Assembly (NCBI GenBank): GCA_040255445.1
Contig: JBDZUZ010000071.1
Location: 1 to 19,825, forward strand
Direction: 5' to 3'
Source: JBDZUZ01 sp040255445
GTDB lineage: Bacteria; Planctomycetota; Phycisphaerae; Phycisphaerales; UBA1924
Length of the DNA: 19,825 nt
Positions 15,104-19,825 of the stretch are shown piece after piece. The position numbers and the translations under genes are program-made. The first letter of the stretch is position 1. The number at the start of each line of letters is the position of its first letter. A model generated the notes under the pieces. It was given only the letters and a program-made list of their open reading frames with translations, had not been told where the DNA came from and did not search any database.

Positions 15104-15249
15104 ACGAGCGTGACTCGCGCAGCGAGATAAGGAACTTGCAGCGCCCAGACGACGATGTGCAGCCCGGCAACCTGCGCCCAGCGCACGGCTGCTCGCCTCC
15201 CAAAGCGTCGGCTCGGAGCCGTGGCACTCCGGAGGACACGCGGCACCAC

Positions 15250-15813
15250 TCACCGCCGCTCGATATACCCCTTCACCACCTTCTCGTACGCCTCGCTCCG
15301 CAGCCCGACCGCCTGCGCCTCCGCCAGCGCGGTCTCATAATCGACCCCGTCATCGATCACCCGGTGCGCCAGCCACACCGCCCCCACCCGATTCGCCGAT
15401 GAACAGTGCAGCAGGATCGGCCGCGGAGCCTCCCGCAGCAGGCGCAGGTTCTCATCGAGCACCGCATCGGTCAGTTCCTCGGGCGAACCAAACGCCGGCT
15501 GCTCGTACCGCATCCCCAGCTGTTCAACCTTGGCCCTCTCATCGAATCCCGCCATCTCCCGCTCGGGGCGGATGTTGATGACGGTCTTGACGCCAAAGTC
15601 CTTCGCCACCTCGAAATCGCCCGGCTTGGGCTGGCTCGCGAGCAGGACATCGCCCGAGCGGCTCAGCCGCGCGATCTGCCCGAGCGTTGCGGGCTCGGGG
15701 GCGGCCTCCTTCGCCGCGGCCTTCGACCCGCCATTGGAGCACCCGGCAACGAACAACGCCGGGGACAGCAACACAGCCGCGGCGACCGCCGCGAACCCGA
15801 ATGATCGCTTCAT
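15250..15813 (-). CDS. Tyrosine-phosphatase-like lipoprotein
   Basis: 187 aa, ATG at 15813. The N-terminus is a lipoprotein signal: MKRSFGFAAVAAAVLLSPALF then VAGC, with lipid-anchored Cys25. Residues 45-187 match the dual-specificity phosphatase-like family related to beta-lactamase-hydrolase-like (DUF442) proteins: GDVLLASQPKPGDFEVAKDFGVKTVINIR, then ILLHCSSANRVGAVW. The presumed active-site loop is His136-Cys137-SSAN-Arg142, a C-x4-R loop rather than the classical C-x5-R; the shorter loop occurs in DUF442-type proteins. A general acid Asp is not obvious. It should act in the periplasm at a membrane. It lies 48 bp downstream of hpd, so co-transcription is likely, although there is no evident functional link. 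Confidence 0.88.
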   Translation of the reverse strand: MKRSFGFAAVAAAVLLSPALFVAGCSNGGSKAAAKEAAPEPATLGQIARLSRSGDVLLASQPKPGDFEVAKDFGVKTVINIRPEREMAGFDERAKVEQLGMRYEQPAFGSPEELTDAVLDENLRLLREAPRPILLHCSSANRVGAVWLAHRVIDDGVDYETALAEAQAVGLRSEAYEKVVKGYIERR

Positions 15814-15861
15814 GGTGTAGCTCAGCCTTTGTGTGCCGCGAACCGCATCAGCCGCGACCGC

Positions 15862-17064
15862 TTACAGGTTCCCGCGCCGCTCCTGCTCGAGCTCCAGCGC
15901 CTCGAACAAGGCCTTGAAATTGCCCTTGCCGAACGACTGGCTCCCGCGCCGGCAGATGATCTCGAAGAACAGCGTCGGCCGGTCCTGCAGCGGCTTGGTA
16001 AAGAGCTGCAGCAGGTACCCCTCATCATCGCTGTCAACGAGGATGCCCAGGTCCTTGACCTTCTCGTGGTCCTCGCGCACCGGCGTGTGCCCGTGCTCCG
16101 TCAGCATCTTGTTCACGCGGTCCCACACCAGCTCGTAGTACGTATCCGGCAGCGTGAGGAAGTCGACGCCGCGCGACCGCAGCGCCGCGATCGAGTGCAG
16201 CTCGTCATCGGTCCGCAGCGCCAGGTGCTGCACACCCGGCATGTTGTTGTGCCAATCCAGATACTCCTGGATCTGGCTCTTCTTCTTGCCCGGCGCCGGC
16301 TCGTTGATCGGCATCTTGATCAGGTGGTTGCCCGACGCCATCACCTTGCTCATCAGCGCCGAGTACTCGGTCGAGATGTCCTTGTCGTCGAAGTGCTTGA
16401 ACATCTTGAACTCGAGCACGTTCTCGTAGAACGCCACCCAGTGGTTCATCTTCCCTTCCTCGACGTTGCCGACGAGGTGGTCGACGTACTTGAGCCCGCA
16501 CGGGTGCTTCTTGTTGTACTCGTTGAGGCTCAGCCCCTCGACCTTCTTGAACCGCGGCGCGAACAGCGCGCCCTGCTTCACCTTGGTCAGGTCGTACTCG
16601 CCCGACCGCGAGACGAAGCTGTGGATCGCCCGCCCGTAGGTCTTGACGCCCGCCCGCGTCACCGTCCCCTGATCCGTCTTCTCTGTCACCGGCTCGTACG
16701 CAGACTCGCCGCCGTTCTTGAGCGCCCGCTCGTACGCCTTCTCGGCGTCGAATACCGTGAACGCCACGTCCTTCACACCATCGCCGTACAGCGCGACTTC
16801 CTTGCAGGCCTGATGGTCAGGCGTCAGCCCGGTCGTCAGCAGGAAGCGGATGTTGCCCTGCGTCAGCAGATAGCTCGCCTGCTCGCGGCTGCCCGTCGTG
16901 AGGTCAGAAACCTGCTCGATCTGAAACCCAAACGCGTGGGCGTAGAAGAACGCCGCCTGCTTCGCGTTGCCCACGAAGAACCGCACGTGATCGACATCAA
17001 TCAGGTGCAGGGGATCGGTGGAGGACTGGCCGCCGCGGGAAGTGGAGGGGGACATCGTCGTCAT
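15862..17064 (-). CDS. hpd: 4-hydroxyphenylpyruvate dioxygenase
   Basis: 400 aa from the ATG at 17064, preceded by AAAGGA 9 bases upstream; the frame extends to 17130 without family sequence. The enzyme converts 4-hydroxyphenylpyruvate to homogentisate in tyrosine breakdown, with one Fe(II). The two VOC-type halves are visible: the N-terminal IDVDHVRFFVGNAKQAAFFY and the catalytic C-terminal half starting at KYVDHLVGNV. Iron ligands are H196, H280 (GVQHLALRT) and E368 (FFEIICRRG); QLFTKPLQDRPTLFFEI is diagnostic. The C-terminal helix (GKGNFKALFEALELEQ) that gates the active site is present. HmgA, the next enzyme of the pathway, lies 2.7 kb downstream on the same strand. Confidence 0.97.
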   Translation of the reverse strand: MTTMSPSTSRGGQSSTDPLHLIDVDHVRFFVGNAKQAAFFYAHAFGFQIEQVSDLTTGSREQASYLLTQGNIRFLLTTGLTPDHQACKEVALYGDGVKDVAFTVFDAEKAYERALKNGGESAYEPVTEKTDQGTVTRAGVKTYGRAIHSFVSRSGEYDLTKVKQGALFAPRFKKVEGLSLNEYNKKHPCGLKYVDHLVGNVEEGKMNHWVAFYENVLEFKMFKHFDDKDISTEYSALMSKVMASGNHLIKMPINEPAPGKKKSQIQEYLDWHNNMPGVQHLALRTDDELHSIAALRSRGVDFLTLPDTYYELVWDRVNKMLTEHGHTPVREDHEKVKDLGILVDSDDEGYLLQLFTKPLQDRPTLFFEIICRRGSQSFGKGNFKALFEALELEQERRGNL

Positions 17065-17132
17065 GGCTGTTGGTCCTTTCGGGCTGATCGGTCGGCGGCG
17101 GACCGCGGCGGCCGAGTTCTCAAACTCCACGG

Positions 17133-17153
17133 GGTCCGGGGCGGGCCCGGACC
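17133..17153. repeat. 8-bp stem hairpin in the hpd leader
   Basis: GGTCCGGG-gcggg-CCCGGACC is a perfect 8-bp hairpin, 68 bases upstream of the hpd ATG. If hpd is transcribed from near 17190 it lies in the untranslated leader and might act in attenuation or mRNA stability. Confidence 0.45.
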
Positions 17154-17198
17154 ATCACACAGCCGGCGGGATGCGAAGGGTCCCCCCGCCAGCGCACA

Positions 17199-17204
17199 AC
17201 TATA
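17199..17204 (-). promoter_or_regulatory. Candidate -10 element for hpd
   Basis: The minus strand reads TATAGT, a good -10 match standing out in GC-rich DNA, 135 bases upstream of hpd. The nearest -35-like TTGGCG is only 14 bases upstream, which is too close, so the assignment is weak. On the plus strand, TTGCAC (17256) and TATCCT (17281) at 19-base spacing are an equally weak pair for the kinase-like gene. The 332-bp gap holds no gene. Confidence 0.3.
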
Positions 17205-17396
17205 AGCCCGCCAATCCCCGCCAACCGCCCCGGATCGGGGTCCGTTCGGTCTGGTTTGCACCCTCCCGCCCCGCCCGCGGTATCCTGTTCTCAGCCGTGG
17301 GACGCGGCGTGTCTTTCAGGGGCGAGGATCGCCCCGCCGGCCCGATCCGGGAGTGGGTCACGGAGACCCGACTCGGCGGCCGCGTAGGGATTGCCG

Positions 17397-18206
17397 ATGC
17401 AGGCTGCCTCCACGTTCGGGCCGTACCGCCTGATCCGTCCGGCCGGGACCACACTCCTGGGGTTCGGACGCGCTGCGCGCCGCTTCATCGCCATCCACGA
17501 ACGCCGCTCCACCAGCCACGTGCTGTACGTGCTGGCCGATGCGGACGACCGCCTCACCCGCAAACGCTTCTTCGCCGCCGTCGAACGCATCGCCCCCATC
17601 CGCGATGCTCACCTCCTCAAGGTCGACGCCTTCTCCCTCTGCCCGCTCCGCGGCTGCTGCCTCGTCTCCGCCTACCCCGGCGGACAGGGCGGCCTGATCA
17701 CGCTGGGCGATTTGGCCGAGCAGAAGGGCGGCATGATGAACCCGCTCGAGGCCCACCGCGTCGCCGCCCACATGCTCGGCGGGCTCATCACGCTCCACGC
17801 CGCCGGCCTCGCCGACGGCGCCTTCGCCGCGCCCCGCACGATGGTCGACCCCCACGGCCGCATCGTCCTCGAACTCCCCGGCCTCGCATGGCTCCTCTCG
17901 GGCACACCCGGCGAACGCGATGAACTCGTCCGCCAGGACGTCCGCGCCGCCGCGGCGGTCATCTGGCGCGTCCTTACCGGACAGATCTACGACCCCGCGG
18001 CGATGATCACCGCGCCGACGGGCTGGCGCCGCTGGTTCGCCCTCGCGATGGACCCGCTCGGCGGCTTCCCCAGCGCCGCCGCGGCACTCGCCGCGCTCCC
18101 CACCCGCGAAGAACTCGACCCCGACCGCGATTCCGGCGGCCGCATGATCCTCCGCCGCATGCTCGGCCGCCTCCGCTCCGCTGTCATCGTCAACCAGGCA
18201 GGCTGA
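17397..18206 (+). CDS. Probable serine/threonine pseudokinase
   Basis: 269 aa from the ATG at 17397, with AGGGA about 7 bases upstream. The order of segments follows a Hanks-type kinase. FGPYRLIRPAGTTLLGFG (7-24) stands for the glycine loop region. VLYVLADAD is the beta-3 strand without the Lys. A helix-C segment (RKRFFAAVERIAPIRDAHLLKV) comes next. LVSAYPGGQGGLITLGDLA is the hinge, then helix E (AHRVAAHMLGGLITLHAAGL). At the catalytic loop LHAAGLADGAF replaces HRD, and at the magnesium loop VLELPGLAWLL replaces DFG. DVRAAAAVIWRVLTGQIYDP and the ALAMDP helix match the C-lobe. With the VAIK Lys and the HRD and DFG Asp residues all missing it should be catalytically dead. No transmembrane segment is seen. 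It stands alone, divergent from hpd. The assignment rests on pattern only. Confidence 0.82.
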   Translation: MQAASTFGPYRLIRPAGTTLLGFGRAARRFIAIHERRSTSHVLYVLADADDRLTRKRFFAAVERIAPIRDAHLLKVDAFSLCPLRGCCLVSAYPGGQGGLITLGDLAEQKGGMMNPLEAHRVAAHMLGGLITLHAAGLADGAFAAPRTMVDPHGRIVLELPGLAWLLSGTPGERDELVRQDVRAAAAVIWRVLTGQIYDPAAMITAPTGWRRWFALAMDPLGGFPSAAAALAALPTREELDPDRDSGGRMILRRMLGRLRSAVIVNQAG

Positions 18207-18231
18207 TCAGCGCAAAACACTCGCCGATGTG

Positions 18232-18263
18232 CCACAGGCTCGCTGCTTTGAGCGAGCCTGTGG
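18232..18263. terminator. Bidirectional hairpin after the pseudokinase gene
   Basis: A perfect 13-bp stem, 18232-18244 with 18251-18263 (CCACAGGCTCGCT/AGCGAGCCTGTGG), has the loop gctttg. It sits between the convergent stops at 18206 and 18285. T-tracts are lacking on both sides, so termination may be inefficient. The same sequence may be a dispersed repeat elsewhere in the genome, which I cannot test here. Confidence 0.65.
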
Positions 18264-18284
18264 GTTGAGCACAGCACGCGATTA

Positions 18285-18665
18285 TCAACCCGAGTGAAGC
18301 AACCAACGCCGGCGCCGACCGCACGGACGGTCGTCCCACCACGCCAAGGTCTCCTCGCACAGCCCCCACATCCTGCGGCGTGTCTCGAGTCGCACTCGAC
18401 CCGCTTTCCAGTCCGCGGCACACTTCACGGCCGCGGCCGGAAGACTCTCGACCTCGTCTGCTTCCGCAAGCCCGAGCTCGAACTCGGCGAGATCGTTGCA
18501 GAGCGAAAAGCAAACCCCGTCGTTGTTGATGAAGATGCGGCCGTGCTCGGCCCGGTCAGGCAGCCGCAGCGTGAACACCGCGACTTCCGCTCGCCGGTCG
18601 ACCGTGATGTCGAATCCGCCGATCTCACGCAGCCCGCGCTCGACCTCGGCGGCAACGCCGGTCAC
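18285..18665 (-). CDS. Hypothetical 126-aa protein, coupled to the upstream gene
   Basis: 126 aa, GTG start at 18665 overlapping the TGA of the upstream gene (GTGA). I recognise no family. An N-terminal helix (AAEVERGLREIG) is followed by a strand-rich part (FDITVDRRAEVAVFTLRLP, GRIFINNDGVCFSLCNDL), an acidic stretch (EFELGLAEADEVE), and a basic Trp- and Arg-rich end (DWKAG, RRRMWGLCEETLAWWDDR, RRRRWLLHSG). Five cysteines are present without a metal-binding spacing. The overlap and codon use support it as a real gene; the alternating acidic and basic segments hint at a binding partner, perhaps its coupled neighbour. Confidence 0.65.
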   Translation of the reverse strand: MTGVAAEVERGLREIGGFDITVDRRAEVAVFTLRLPDRAEHGRIFINNDGVCFSLCNDLAEFELGLAEADEVESLPAAAVKCAADWKAGRVRLETRRRMWGLCEETLAWWDDRPCGRRRRWLLHSG

Positions 18666-19747
18666 TCCCCACCGTTCCCCACCGGCGACTCCCCATTCTC
18701 CCCCGTCACCGGCTCCGCCAGCAACTGCTCGATCGGCTTCCGCTCCTCATCCGTCAGCACATCCCTGAACCGCTCCAGCGCCCCCTGCGCGATCTGCCGA
18801 TGCACCGGCAACTGCTTCGACATCGCCAGCGCCCGCAGCCAGGTCTGCTTGCCGCACGGGACCGCCGATGCCCCCGCCCCCGTCGGATCATCCGCCAGAT
18901 CGAACCGCCCCAGCAGGATCAGCGATGTGCAGCGGATCTCCCGCGCTGCGGCCGCCGCATCGGTCGCCTCGATGAACGGGATCCGCTCGAGCAGATCGAG
19001 CGCATCCTCCGGCTTGCGCTGCTCGAGATGGATCTGCGCCAGCCGCGCTGACGCGTTCGCAATCGCCGCGCGCGACCGGGCATCTTTCGCCTCCGAGAGC
19101 ACGCGCTCCTCGCGCGTCATCGATTCCAGCAGCGCCCGCCGCATCACCGCATCGGGCTCTTCCGCGATCACCGCGGCGAGCTCGACGGTCGGCAGCGCGT
19201 TGGCAAGCCGCAGAAGACCCCGCCGCGCCGCTTCCGGCGTCGGCGCCGGTGAACTCCGCAGCTGTGTGTACAACTCCGCCGTCGGGCCGTTGACCAGCAC
19301 CGCCCGCGTCGCCGCATCGAACAGCTCCGGGTGCTTCGCCGCCGCCTCGAGGATCTCGGGCAGGAAGTCGTCGTACCACAGAAGGGCCTCGGCCGCCGCG
19401 GCACGCACCGCGGCCGAAGGGCTGTCGAGCATCGGCCCGATATCCGTCCGGTCCGTCTCATCCCCGAGCTCGATCCGCAGCGTCGTCGTCGCCGGCGTCT
19501 CAGACGCCGTGATGTGCCCGCGCACCGCGGCGAGCACGCGCTCGCGTGCAGCGCTGTCCAGAAGCCCGGCCCGCAGCAGCGCGACCGCCGACTCCGCGGC
19601 GTCGTCCGCCGCCGGTGTGCCCGACTCCAGCCACCGCAGCGTCGGCGCGATGATCCGCGCCGAGGGCCACCGCGTCGCCGCCAGCCGGGCCCGCAGGTCC
19701 TCCAGCTCGGCCTCGGAGATCGACACCTCGAACGGCTCGACGGACAT
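18662..19747 (-). CDS. Alpha-solenoid (HEAT/TPR-like) protein with an epoxide-hydrolase-like N-terminal tip
   Basis: 361 aa, ATG at 19747 with GGAGG 8 bases upstream. The first 30 residues (EPFEVSISEAELEDLRARL, then AATRWP) closely resemble the start of the epoxide hydrolase N-terminal domain (PFxIxVPxAELDDLRxRLAxTRWP), but nothing after it matches an alpha/beta hydrolase. The rest is almost all helical and Ala/Leu-rich. DIGPMLDSPSAAVRAAAAEAL and the neighbouring segments look like HEAT repeats, and ARLAQIHLEQRKPEDALDLL looks like a TPR. No signal or membrane segment is seen. Function is unknown; such solenoids usually bind proteins. It precedes and overlaps the 126-aa gene. Confidence 0.8.
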   Translation of the reverse strand: MSVEPFEVSISEAELEDLRARLAATRWPSARIIAPTLRWLESGTPAADDAAESAVALLRAGLLDSAARERVLAAVRGHITASETPATTTLRIELGDETDRTDIGPMLDSPSAAVRAAAAEALLWYDDFLPEILEAAAKHPELFDAATRAVLVNGPTAELYTQLRSSPAPTPEAARRGLLRLANALPTVELAAVIAEEPDAVMRRALLESMTREERVLSEAKDARSRAAIANASARLAQIHLEQRKPEDALDLLERIPFIEATDAAAAAREIRCTSLILLGRFDLADDPTGAGASAVPCGKQTWLRALAMSKQLPVHRQIAQGALERFRDVLTDEERKPIEQLLAEPVTGENGESPVGNGGE

Positions 19748-19764
19748 CGCCGCATCCTCCCCGC

Positions 19765-19825
19765 TTACGGCAGCTCCTGCGGCAGCGGCGCCAGCGGGCC
19801 GGTGCGTTTCTCCAAGCGCCGCGCC
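19765..19825 (-). CDS. 3' end of a gene running off the right edge
   Basis: The minus strand shows an open frame entering from the right and ending in TAA at 19765, with last residues RRLEKRTGPLAPLPQELP. Its end lies 17 bases upstream of the next start and the ribosome-binding site of that gene lies just after the stop, as expected for an operon. Only about 19 codons are visible, so the product cannot be named. Confidence 0.45.
   Translation of the reverse strand, partial: ARRLEKRTGPLAPLPQELP

Noticed and set aside
15011..15253. An N-terminal extension of the secreted EEP protein.
   Set aside because: The extension is Arg/Ala-rich noise and would hide the clear signal peptide that starts at 15010.

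Overview
This is a high-GC window of about 20 kb packed with chromosomal genes and containing no recognisable rRNA, tRNA, transposase, integrase or CRISPR. Several traits fit a planctomycete, most likely of the Phycisphaerae type: Ala/Pro-rich linkers, frequent GTG starts, few strong Shine-Dalgarno sites, a secreted nuclease-fold protein with a dockerin-like EF-hand tail, a small Fn3-like protein family I associate with planctomycetes, and lipid A genes in a high-GC genome. That assignment is inference from gene content, not a database result.

Layout. (1) Bases 1-350 are non-coding and hold a nested set of inverted palindromes. (2) Bases 351-3650 (minus) carry a two-gene unit: a ParA-type ATPase fused to a C-terminal glycogen-binding (CBM48/AMPK-beta-like) domain, followed by a protein that looks like a MinD/FlhG-type ATPase without its P-loop. 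(3) Bases 3865-7297 (minus) read lpxA, an MBL-fold hydrolase, rsfS and aroB, tightly packed with a GTGA overlap between the first two. (4) lipB (plus) diverges from lpxA and converges on an ompH/skp gene (minus), with a 14-bp repeat array and a bidirectional hairpin between them. (5) An M29 aminopeptidase (plus) is followed by a 512-bp gene-free stretch with two kinds of repeat, including a nine-copy 21-bp minisatellite, and then the Fn3-like gene (plus).

(6) Bases 11810-17064 (minus) read in transcription order hpd (4-hydroxyphenylpyruvate dioxygenase), a phosphatase-like lipoprotein, a secreted endonuclease/exonuclease/phosphatase-fold protein, gmhA and hmgA (homogentisate dioxygenase). Hpd and HmgA are consecutive enzymes of tyrosine breakdown, yet three unrelated genes lie between them. 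(7) A divergent plus-strand gene at 17397 appears to encode a pseudokinase. It converges, across a 13-bp perfect hairpin, on a minus-strand pair: an alpha-solenoid (HEAT/TPR-like) protein and a small translationally coupled unknown. The end of one more minus-strand gene runs off the right edge.

Together the genes cover envelope biogenesis (lpxA, ompH, gmhA), central metabolism (aroB, lipB, hpd, hmgA) and ribosome hibernation (rsfS), with several unusual regulatory or architectural proteins. The strongest candidate for something undescribed is the ParA-CBM48 fusion next to the P-loop-less MinD-like protein. The pseudokinase and the repeat families come next.
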